DNA of 64,000 nt, taken from assembly GCA_947623455.1 (NCBI GenBank), contig OX392542.1:12407625-12471624 (forward strand), written 5' to 3'. The stretch comes from Mimachlamys varia. Its lineage: Eukaryota; Mollusca; Bivalvia; Pectinida; Pectinidae. Under the pieces are notes generated by a model that saw only the letters and a program-made list of their open reading frames with translations, did not search any database and was not told the origin of the DNA. The translations under genes and the position numbers were made by a program. Shown in pieces: positions 62,801 through 64,000 of the stretch; the first letter of the stretch is position 1; each line of letters opens with the position of its first letter.

Positions 62801-63717
62801 TCTGGGAAAGTTCCCGGAGAGGAGGTCGAGTGAGGCGGTAGTTGTTCAAACACATAGTCATAACACAGTACTTACTTGGCATGGTTATGTACCACATCTG
62901 GGAAAGTTCCCGGAGAGGAGGACGGGTGAGGGGGTAGTTGTTCAGACACATAGTCATAACACAGTACTTACTTGGCATGGTTATGTACCACATCTGGGAA
63001 AGTTCCCGGAGAGGAGGACGAGTGAGGGGGAAGTTGTTCAGACACATAGTCGTAACACAGTACTTACTTGGCATGGTTATGTACCACATCTGGGAAAGTT
63101 CCCGGAGAGGAGGAAGGGTGAGGGGGTAGTTGTTCAAACACATAGTCGTAACACAGTACTTACTTGGCATGGTTATGTACCACATCTGGGAAAGTTCCCG
63201 GAGAGGAGGAAGGGTGAGGGGGTAGTTGTTCAAACACATAGTCGTAACACAGTACTTACTTGGCATGGTTATGTACCACATCTGGGAAAGTTCCCGGAGA
63301 GGAGGACGAGTGAGGCGGTAGTTGTTCAGACACATAGTCGTAACACAGTACTTACTTGGCATGGTTATGTACCACATCTGGGAAAGTTCCCGGAGAGGAG
63401 GACGAGTGAGGCGGTAGTTGTTCAGACACATAGTCGTAACACAGTACTTACTTGGCATGGTTATGTACCACATCTGGGAAAGTTCCCGGAGAGGAGGACG
63501 AGTGAGGGGGTAGTTGTTCAGACACATAGTCGTAACACAGTACTTACTTGGCATGGTTATGTACCACATCTGGGAAAGTTCCCGGAGAGGAAGACGGGTA
63601 AATGGGAAGTTGTTCAGACACAAAGTCGTAACACAAACTTGGACTATGACAATTCCTTTTCTTCTCTGAAGCGCTCATCAGGTGCTCTACTTTAGCCATG
63701 GCAGTGAGCAAACGTTT
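26552..63717 (-). CDS. XRN1: 5'-3' exoribonuclease 1, C-terminal part (24 exons, 5' end off window)
   Basis: XRN1 degrades decapped, 5'-monophosphate mRNA in the cytoplasm and P-bodies. Coding exons in transcript order: 63717-63548, 61172-61046, 60674-60585, 59918-59815, 58567-58451, 54874-54800, 54189-54102, 53598-53485, 43442-43353, 42498-42236, 41827-41741, 41288-41153, 40202-40140, 39800-39598, 38943-38436, 36920-36777, 36136-35675, 34015-33871, 32663-32294, 31302-31227, 30546-30430, 29060-28937, 28515-28190, 26896-26552. All introns are GT-AG and all phases fit, giving 1447 residues plus TAA. Motifs recalled from metazoan XRN1 are present in order: DVYFPGFPT, VNWPH, VFMLGWPHYG, GLNLKF, KPHLLF, FGLRGT, FDEEFPGG, CSPGRGYR, and a terminal NF-(x)-(x)-(T/S)-K-like end. 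These cover the PAZ/Tudor, KOW, winged-helix and SH3-like modules and the disordered tail. The catalytic domain must lie past 64000. Assignment is from remembered family similarity, not a search. Confidence 0.93.
27140..27800. repeat. Diverged tandem repeat of 130-163 bp in an XRN1 intron
   Basis: The core aattctcaaaattcccatgt occurs at about 27193, 27323, 27483 and 27646. Each is preceded by agtggactttaa and a gtttcaattgaatctgatat-like block. The last unit continues into a ctcgcctc-type inverted motif near 27850. Confidence 0.85.
28190..28515 (-). CDS. XRN1: XRN1 exon, Gln/Asn-rich
   Basis: 326 bp, acceptor atattcag, donor CAG/gtaaat. It encodes EFIEQPRGHHGQPPNFSG, then a Q/N/R-rich low-complexity segment (QQQQ, NRGQQRN, QGANQGQYQG), ending NPFVPMQ. 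The end resembles the 'N(Q/P)F(I/V)P(L/M)Q' block before the last part of vertebrate XRN1. Confidence 0.85.
28937..29060 (-). CDS. XRN1: XRN1 exon, Met/Pro-rich
   Basis: 124 bp, acceptor ttacctag, donor AAAG/gtttgt. It encodes MPPQTIHPLMAPRAFGGMP and PQFSSPNSAFKPVSPKG. It is assigned by phase and by similarity to the Pro/Met-rich stretch of vertebrate XRN1 tails. A 24-bp intronic array lies just upstream. Confidence 0.78.
29094..29598. repeat. 24-bp minisatellite, about 21 copies, in an XRN1 intron
   Basis: The unit tgatagactcaggtgtcact plus ttaa repeats with few changes (gacact for gtcact, cgggt for caggt). Period 24 bp equals 8 codons, so both strands stay open (TPESIIKV / MIDSGVTL). It lies between exons 28937-29060 and 30430-30546 and is unlike either exon boundary. 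Confidence 0.93.
29963..30086. repeat. Fold-back palindrome
   Basis: Outer arms atatggaatttatttcac / gtgaaataaattccatat. Inner arms aaagttacaaaagacac / gtgtcttttgtaacttt. Two nested complementary blocks lie in an XRN1 intron. Confidence 0.82.
30430..30546 (-). CDS. XRN1: XRN1 exon, dsRBD-like half
   Basis: 117 bp, 39 codons, phase 0. Acceptor gatttcag, donor CTTA/gtaagt. It encodes FTCVVTLSNGHRFMGSRTRS followed by KEEAAESAAGVVL. The strand-turn-strand-helix pattern ending in an alanine-rich helix is typical of dsRBD-like modules. It aligns with the vertebrate XRN1 tail, where the same pattern occurs. Confidence 0.88.
31227..31302 (-). CDS. XRN1: XRN1 exon, start of conserved tail module
   Basis: 76 bp, acceptor gttgtcag, donor AAG/gtatgt. 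It encodes NPVMELFNWCKMMGLQEPKY, like the 'L..C..(V/M)GMP.P.(F/Y)' segment in the vertebrate XRN1 tail. Together with the next exon it resembles a small double-stranded-RNA-binding-type fold. Confidence 0.85.
31575..31830. repeat. Tandem duplication of about 125 bp in an XRN1 intron
   Basis: Two copies share tttgaactatccgcctattc and aatctaaccagaggtttatc, with about 10 percent difference. Confidence 0.88.
32294..32663 (-). CDS. XRN1: XRN1 exon, Pro/Gln-rich tail
   Basis: 370 bp, acceptor gtttaag, donor AAAG/gtagga. It encodes a Thr/Ser-rich start, then a proline-rich part (SLPPGLVHPYPPPLQVPPP), then a Q/R-rich end. Local base composition is richer in G and C than the surrounding introns. The phase matches both neighbours. 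Confidence 0.82.
33871..34015 (-). CDS. XRN1: XRN1 exon
   Basis: 145 bp, acceptor tctgtag, donor GATG/gtaagg. It encodes AEIKQMLNIGSM, similar to the short KEILKI-type helix of the vertebrate tail, and ends SVQELFDG. It ends with one base of a glycine codon, completed by the next exon. Confidence 0.8.
34970..35100. repeat. 28-bp repeat, about five copies
   Basis: Units of atttaactcgaaaacatctt plus caatatta. Intronic and AT-rich. Confidence 0.85.
35675..36136 (-). CDS. XRN1: XRN1 exon with internal tripeptide-block repeat
   Basis: 462 bp, 154 codons. Acceptor ttggacag, donor GAT/gtgagt. It opens AFVEPQNSDFLNMWQELKSG, recalling the short conserved F-(x)-N-(I/M)-WQ motif in the XRN1 tail. It then has three tandem copies of about 14 residues built on PLVTLATDNE, followed by a SLFSQ/QFSAMIKSLEIS helix. 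Confidence 0.85.
36777..36920 (-). CDS. XRN1: XRN1 exon (linker)
   Basis: 144 bp, 48 codons, phase 0. Acceptor ttacag, donor AAG/gtgagt. It encodes MEKQSDLNWKSFNQEGG followed by a basic Ser/Gly/Lys-rich stretch. There is no known fold. It is assigned by position, phase and splice sites within the disordered tail. Confidence 0.75.
37537..37728. mobile_element. Fold-back (MITE-like) element
   Basis: The left arm (ggccctggtttcatcaacat, ccttaacttaaagaaactcc, ataggaaagcattacagaat) is complementary to the right arm, ending gttgatgaaaccatggcc. There is almost no loop. A second, shortened copy lies at 58625-58768. Confidence 0.85.
37860..38480 (-). repeat. About 62-bp array copying an XRN1 5' splice site, split by a SINE
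   Basis: Six copies of a unit of about 61-62 bp, with cacctacctgtg at about 37888, 37949, 38244, 38306, 38367 and 38429. On the minus strand the unit reads AGCCAGCACCCACAG followed by gtaggtgtgaa, i.e. the end of exon 38436-38943 and its donor. The array is interrupted by a SINE at 37994-38220. Confidence 0.9.
37994..38220 (-). mobile_element. tRNA-derived SINE
   Basis: Minus strand: the head has a pol III A box (TGGCCAAGTGGTTATGG) and B box (GGGTTGCGATTTTGAATCC). A central conserved part follows (GGTTTTTCTCCGGGTACTCC), then a tail CAAAATAAACCAAACCAAACC-like. This layout matches widespread mollusc/invertebrate SINEs with a conserved central domain (family name not certain). It sits inside the 62-bp array, flanked by cccctcc-like sequence on both sides. 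Confidence 0.88.
38436..38943 (-). CDS. XRN1: XRN1 exon, Asn/Gln-rich tail, parent of the 62-bp array
   Basis: 508 bp, acceptor ccgccag, donor CACAG/gtaggt. It opens with CSPGRGYRMPKAAMINLSHG, the conserved end of the SH3-like domain. It then becomes low-complexity, including repeats of NRYQNSANQQF (about 13-14 residues each) and a hydrophilic stretch rich in N, Q, D and R. The donor-containing end is copied downstream in the 62-bp array. An open frame continues about 24 codons past this donor, so an extended exon cannot be excluded. Confidence 0.9.
38944..39597 (-). other. XRN1 intron without recognisable elements
   Basis: It is plain AT-rich intron bounded by CAG acceptor and gtaaac donor. 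No repeat or additional exon is seen. Confidence 0.6.
39598..39800 (-). CDS. XRN1: XRN1 exon, SH3-like domain
   Basis: 203 bp, acceptor attttcag, donor AAG/gtaaac. It encodes EFYLFDRIANVRKGYPVPFG, LRGTVTGV and VFDEEFPGGITLR. This is the most diagnostic XRN1 block in the window. The arginine codon is completed by the first base of the next exon. Confidence 0.97.
40140..40202 (-). CDS. XRN1: XRN1 exon (63 bp)
   Basis: 63 bp, 21 codons, phase 0. Acceptor gttgtcag, donor AAG/gtaaaa. It encodes a basic stretch followed by VKMQVKPHLLFK. The VKPHLL motif precedes the SH3-like domain in XRN1. Confidence 0.92.
40705..40855. repeat. 30-bp repeat, about five copies
   Basis: Units of agatatctgatcccaagggt plus tagacattca in the intron between exons 40140-40202 and 41153-41288. 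A looser match occurs at 40262-40325. Confidence 0.85.
41153..41288 (-). CDS. XRN1: XRN1 exon
   Basis: 136 bp, acceptor gtctgtag, donor ATT/gtaagt. It encodes SLKKMTDFVKGLP, an AEILDQGVISAIEQEV helix and QKVI. This corresponds to the winged-helix-like part of XRN1. Confidence 0.9.
41741..41827 (-). CDS. XRN1: XRN1 exon
   Basis: 87 bp, acceptor cttacag, donor AAG/gtaaag. It encodes FPEIWSYISSK, a GGRGDNFYE loop and TDLFKEG. The phase is consistent with both neighbours. Confidence 0.88.
42236..42498 (-). CDS. XRN1: XRN1 exon, parent of the 50-bp array
   Basis: 263 bp, acceptor tttctacag, donor CGA/gtaagt. It encodes YLGIQYYPGYVIAPRL, the SRMTG segment, NIGLNLKF and EEVPGYTKK, all signature XRN1 stretches. 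It begins in phase 0 and ends with two bases of a codon. Its first 40 or so bases, with the acceptor, are repeated seven times in the adjoining intron. Confidence 0.96.
42499..42834 (-). repeat. 50-bp array copying an XRN1 3' splice site
   Basis: Seven units, five of 50 bp and two shortened to 35 bp, adjoining exon 42236-42498. On the minus strand each full unit is ttctgtctacag followed by TACTTGGGTATTCAGTAT and a variant of ACCGGGCTATGTGAT, which is the acceptor with its pyrimidine tract plus about 40 exon bases. Most units contain an in-frame TGA or TAG soon after the copied acceptor, so using an upstream copy would truncate the protein. Confidence 0.93.
43030..43100. repeat. Short perfect palindrome
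   Basis: ggcactagcctcgtctgtca with aacacct on the left is mirrored by aggtgtt and tgacagacgaggctagtgcc on the right, around an AT loop. A related half-site (caggcactagtctcatctgt) occurs at about 54972. Confidence 0.85.
43353..43442 (-). CDS. XRN1: XRN1 exon, parent of the 29-bp array
   Basis: 90 bp, 30 codons. Acceptor tgtttaag, donor GGT/gtaagc. It encodes VVDLEDDSRVRINVSIL and EEPNLANVENDQG. The acceptor has a weak pyrimidine tract. The first 20 exon bases are copied in every unit of the 29-bp tandem array upstream. An alternative donor one base pair-doublet earlier (after CAGG) is possible, but it would break the frame. Confidence 0.9.
43443..43609 (-). repeat. 29-bp array copying an XRN1 3' splice site (left part)
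   Basis: About five units directly upstream of exon 43353-43442. On the minus strand the unit is attaag followed by GTGGTCGACCTAGAAGATGA, which is the acceptor AG plus the first 20 bases of the exon with one or two changes. The array is interrupted at 43609 by the DIRS complex and continues at 52990. Confidence 0.92.
43610..43932. mobile_element. 323-bp inverted-repeat element derived from the DIRS 5' end
   Basis: Perfect 55-bp terminal inverted repeats (43610-43664 and 43878-43932, starting gaggttttttattgtaaaac). It is flanked by aattt on both sides (43605-43609 and 43933-43937). Positions 43648-43801 match the reverse complement of 52817-52970, the 5' end of the adjoining DIRS, without visible differences. 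It has no coding capacity. It is probably a non-autonomous derivative using DIRS or transposase machinery. Confidence 0.82.
45397..45413 (+). promoter_or_regulatory. Probable tRNA primer-binding site
   Basis: TGGTGGCAGCGGTGGGA lies four bases after the likely 5' LTR end. It begins with TGG, the complement of a tRNA CCA end, as LTR-element primer-binding sites do. The exact tRNA was not identified. Confidence 0.65.
45682..46833 (+). CDS. LTR-retrotransposon Gag (pol deleted)
   Basis: I choose the ATG at 45682 (MTSIQELKNRGEELG), because the 40 codons before it are hydrophobic and unlike Gag. The 383-residue product has a charged coiled coil (about residues 5-95, rich in E/R/K/Q), then a retrotransposon-gag domain (PKLPHFDEGKDNIDSYLQRY; LLKGRALDVFSRLP; FRKRFLDGRPEKGETFSQF). 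One CCHC knuckle follows (C-x2-C-x4-H-x4-C, about 323-336). The last 17 codons run into the downstream LTR-like repeat. A GTAAGT at 45558 and a TTTCAG near 45600 could be a leader intron. It packages element RNA in intact relatives. Confidence 0.85.
   Translation: MTSIQELKNRGEELGLKEKNLQDYILNEQARERDEREKQRDLVKAQGEMEHEMNMLRMQADLEKEREARSIREHERQMELLKMKSIQGTESPQAISHQTHMIKGPKLPHFDEGKDNIDSYLQRYERYATTQGWDRNREWATNLSVLLKGRALDVFSRLPLDQSMDYDVLKSALLKRFEMTEQGFRKRFLDGRPEKGETFSQFAVRLESYFQRWLEMASTEKTFDGLKDLMIRDQFLRACGNDLTLFLKERIPKSIGEMSKLADQYAEARGDASSLARPRYGGHKTSSSGLQQQGHASNSNSSKSSVEMGSKDKPSNTGFVKHCFICQKTDHLAFRCPQKTNKKNQASCVSSKRKRREKRSIETKVIDKSRLTEKDRKWCRGTL
47129..48200 (-). CDS. DIRS tyrosine recombinase
   Basis: This is the C-terminal part of a long open frame that extends to 50191. 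The upstream half of that frame is a shadow of the RT gene. The recombinase begins near AQEGFSGPVSDCIARSI, where it overlaps the RT frame. An N-terminal SAM-like helical part (YRSAIAGILSF) is followed by the catalytic set: Arg in SGRRRSEVHALS, HEVR (the H-x-x-R box) and Tyr in FTEFYLRSL. All expected nucleophile and activating residues are present, so this ORF looks intact. It would integrate circular cDNA without target duplication. Confidence 0.88.
48040..50124 (-). pseudogene. DIRS reverse transcriptase-RNase H, one in-frame stop
   Basis: An uninterrupted 590-codon stretch runs 49812-48040. The same frame continues upstream to 50124 with one TAG at 49902-49900. RT motifs: WRPIIDLSAFN, DLKDAYFHI (residues 48-56 of the 590), MPFGL, and the catalytic box YFDD (112-115) followed by FVFLGYRF. 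RNase H carries the acidic residues D279 (TDAS), E311 (LEMRA), D336 (TDNS) and D387 (ADTLS). The tail with FPPFNLVAKVLQKY and LVAPLWPRQPW is typical of the DIRS region after RNase H. Converts element RNA to DNA in the intact family. Confidence 0.9.
50219..52475 (-). pseudogene. DIRS gag-like ORF, frameshifted
   Basis: It starts MKDLSRMDKRGKRKDKAK at 52475. The frame is lost near a run of eight C (51818-51825) followed by four G, and continues in another frame (GGSPFPYGQGFPPH onward) to the stop at 50219. The product is rich in Gly/Pro/Ser in the middle and has an alpha-helical part (residues roughly ELRQWPGAATDQVVFPAKEH). It ends in a very basic Lys/Ala tail without a zinc knuckle, as is usual for DIRS gag. 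The single indel in a homopolymer could be a real mutation or an assembly error. Confidence 0.8.
52990..53220 (-). repeat. 29-bp array copying an XRN1 3' splice site (right part)
   Basis: About eight further units of the same 29-bp repeat (plus-strand core ctaggtcgaccaccttaa). Left and right parts join in register: the left ends ccttaattt and the right resumes atcattttc, which is the normal unit order. So the DIRS complex inserted inside a pre-existing array. Confidence 0.92.
53485..53598 (-). CDS. XRN1: XRN1 exon upstream of the DIRS-containing intron
   Basis: 114 bp, 38 codons, phase 0. Acceptor tttgtag, donor GAG/gtaagt. It encodes DLNVYDTSFCQFNTLGELFP and VFMLGWPHYGCQ, strongly XRN1-like. 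The next intron (43443-53484, 10,042 bp) holds the 29-bp array and the DIRS complex. Confidence 0.94.
53599..54101 (-). other. XRN1 intron with a short direct repeat
   Basis: gaccagctggatagatagacagtgaccagctggataga-type duplication (20-bp unit) at about 53917-53953. Nothing else is recognised. Confidence 0.6.
54102..54189 (-). CDS. XRN1: XRN1 exon
   Basis: 88 bp, acceptor gtgcctag, donor AAG/gttagt. It encodes YIYGAHGKIVLEKQF and TFLYQTSVK. It starts with the base that completes a lysine codon and ends in phase 0. Confidence 0.88.
54800..54874 (-). CDS. XRN1: XRN1 exon
   Basis: 75 bp, acceptor ttgttcag, donor GGAA/gtaagt. It encodes YHDRLGVDVGQTHVSLRALP. The GVDVG motif is seen in XRN1 orthologues. 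The phase fits both neighbours. The 3.6-kb intron upstream (54875-58450) carries fold-backs and a 65-bp array. Confidence 0.88.
55270..56243. repeat. 489-bp tandem duplication carrying a 155-bp palindrome
   Basis: Copies 55270-55758 and 55759-56243 are near-identical. Each begins with a fold-back (55270-55424; 55759-55913) whose arms read agactctttcatatgcgtgt and its complement, with a short loop near cccgaggcttgtcgaggg. The rest is non-coding and shared. This looks like a non-autonomous fold-back element duplicated in tandem. Confidence 0.9.
56245..57543. repeat. 65-bp tandem array, 20 copies, in an XRN1 intron
   Basis: The unit begins gatttttcttacatagcttt and includes caaactctatccaacatggc and gagatatgacagaaa. 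Twenty copies at 65-bp spacing with one to three changes each (caacct/caaact, gagaga/gacaga, gcaag/gcgag). The array starts exactly where the second copy of the 489-bp duplication ends, and its first bases overlap the end of that element. Confidence 0.95.
57544..58450 (-). other. XRN1 intron part with no recognised element
   Basis: AT-rich. An imperfect inverted pair (atacaaggtttattcttggc / taaaaataaacattgtattt) at about 57736-57825 suggests another degenerate fold-back. Confidence 0.5.
58451..58567 (-). CDS. XRN1: XRN1 exon
   Basis: 117 bp, acceptor tttgtag, donor AGAG/gtaggc. The frame joins exactly to both neighbours. It encodes a charged segment with VTEEEMNKTDQVIWRKDV, a linker between Tudor-like strands in XRN1. 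Confidence 0.88.
58625..58768. mobile_element. Truncated copy of the fold-back at 37537-37728
   Basis: It shares ggtttcatcaacgttcctta and cataggaaagcatta with the fold-back at 37537. The right arm stops at gagaattttgt, so the terminal part is lost. Confidence 0.8.
59171..59298. repeat. Fold-back palindrome
   Basis: The arms start gactgtttttaaggttaata and end with the complement. The centre is cttcggcctccggcctcggg. Arms of about 58 bp would form a long hairpin in XRN1 pre-mRNA. Confidence 0.85.
59333..59421 (-). mobile_element. SINE fragment
   Basis: The minus strand has ggtgtcttgacattctgcta, closely resembling the region between A and B boxes of the SINE at 37994-38220. A degenerate B box (gggtagcaagtttgatgcc) follows. 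The tail is absent. It lies in an XRN1 intron next to a fold-back at 59171-59298. Confidence 0.55.
59815..59918 (-). CDS. XRN1: XRN1 exon
   Basis: 104 bp, acceptor ttttcag, donor AAG/gtgagt. It encodes DMKSIANSVLHQ followed by VFVNWPHMIEVKV and SVSDG. The VNWPH motif is characteristic of the XRN1 PAZ/Tudor region. It ends with two bases of an arginine codon. Confidence 0.93.
60585..60674 (-). CDS. XRN1: XRN1 exon
   Basis: 90 bp, 30 codons, phase 0 at both ends. Acceptor ttccag, donor GAG/gtaagt. It encodes a segment with KKEGVKVF and SRGENMMLSL, which matches the XRN1 region following the DVYFPGFPT motif. Confidence 0.92.
61046..61172 (-). CDS. XRN1: XRN1 exon, PAZ/Tudor entry
   Basis: 127 bp, acceptor ctttcag, donor AAG/gtatga. 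The first base completes the split lysine codon of the upstream exon. It encodes LTLIPKDEFQLP through DVYFPGFPTFKH, and the latter is one of the most recognisable XRN1 stretches between the nuclease core and the PAZ/Tudor domain. It ends in phase 0. Confidence 0.93.
61431..61506. repeat. Short direct repeat
   Basis: acaggcagttgtcatttaat plus ttcagcac occurs twice, about 50 bp apart, at the downstream edge of the 96-bp array region. Confidence 0.85.
61636..63550 (-). repeat. 96-bp tandem array (20 copies) of an XRN1 exon end plus 5' splice site
   Basis: The near-invariant core ggcatggttatgtaccac recurs at 61726, 61822, 61918 and every 96 bp up to 63550: 20 copies. On the minus strand each unit encodes CYDYVSEQLP...FPDVVHNHAK and then the donor gtaagtac, so it copies the 3' part of exon 63548-63717 plus the intron start. 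In the XRN1 frame every unit meets TAA inside its own donor (AAG TAA), so only the first, most upstream donor gives an open message. The last copy (near 61720) has a changed donor (gtacgt). The unit is 32 codons long, which keeps other frames open for hundreds of codons. Confidence 0.95.
63548..63717 (-). CDS. XRN1: XRN1 exon (first in window), parent of the 96-bp array
   Basis: 170 bp, read from phase 0, ending in two bases (AA) of a lysine codon. The acceptor is gtgtttag and the donor is AA/gtaagt. It encodes fragment residues 1-57, ending FPDVVHNHAK. The last 90 or so bases, together with the donor, are the template of the 20-copy tandem array immediately downstream. The link to XRN1 rests on exact phase joining to the next exon and on the FPDVV motif region preceding the PAZ/Tudor part. 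Confidence 0.85.
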
Positions 63718-64000
63718 CTAAACACAGGTTAACAGCATAAACATTTATTTTTTTAATATCTAAATTTGTCAACTTTAGATAAATAAATAAAATATTAACT
63801 TTTTTGTTTAATACTATAATGAAAGGCATTTCTATGTGAAAAATCCCTGTCAATGCATTTTAGCCTGTTAAACATAATTTTCATTTTCTTATACCCCCGG
63901 TACATGTCTTTAAATGAAGAACTTTCAATACTGTTTTTATGTAATTATTCTATGTTTCTTTATGTCTTGACAAAGGAGGGGATTGCTCGGAATATTTGAC
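63718..64000 (-). other. XRN1 intron running off the window
   Basis: Intron upstream of exon 63548-63717. No exon is seen before the right edge. The catalytic exons must lie beyond. Confidence 0.7.

Noticed and set aside
61596..63623. 675-codon minus-strand and 667-codon plus-strand frames
   Set aside because: Both are kept open by the 96-bp (32-codon) period. The real XRN1 frame has a stop in every unit.

Overview
The window is animal nuclear DNA. It has short exons with GT-AG introns, dense minisatellites, tRNA-derived SINEs, fold-back elements, a DIRS-type retrotransposon and an LTR-element fragment. The repeat content and the divergence of the one recognisable gene suggest a marine invertebrate, most likely a bivalve mollusc. 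That assignment is an inference, because no species-diagnostic sequence was matched.

Layout. Positions 1-830 are non-coding with a tRNA-SINE head. Positions 832-14394 are one minisatellite array of 29- and 31-bp units with large higher-order duplications. Positions 14395-22800 hold no convincing gene, but do hold a 63-bp minisatellite at 16051-17590. Positions 22800-26551 lie downstream of the gene and hold only repeats. From 26552 to the right edge, on the minus strand, runs the 3' part of one gene: XRN1, the cytoplasmic 5'-3' exoribonuclease. I could place 24 consecutive coding exons (26552-63717, 4344 nt, the C-terminal 1447 residues plus stop). They have GT-AG borders and compatible phases throughout. 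The catalytic N-terminal exons lie beyond position 64000.

The XRN1 introns are full of repeats. Four separate tandem arrays are copies of XRN1's own exon-intron junctions. Two carry the 5' splice site (96 bp x20 at about 61636-63550; about 62 bp x6 at 37860-38480). Two carry the 3' splice site (50 bp x7 at 42499-42834; 29 bp x about 13, now split into 43443-43609 and 52990-53220). This is the most unusual feature of the window. The 29-bp array was split by a 9.06-kb DIRS retrotransposon (43933-52989) with gag, reverse transcriptase-RNase H and tyrosine recombinase genes. The DIRS carries a nested gag-only LTR element fragment and abuts a 323-bp inverted-repeat element derived from its own 5' end. 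The 62-bp array was broken by a SINE.

Apart from XRN1 and the transposon genes, the long open frames are products of tandem repeats whose unit length keeps a frame open. I do not call them genes.
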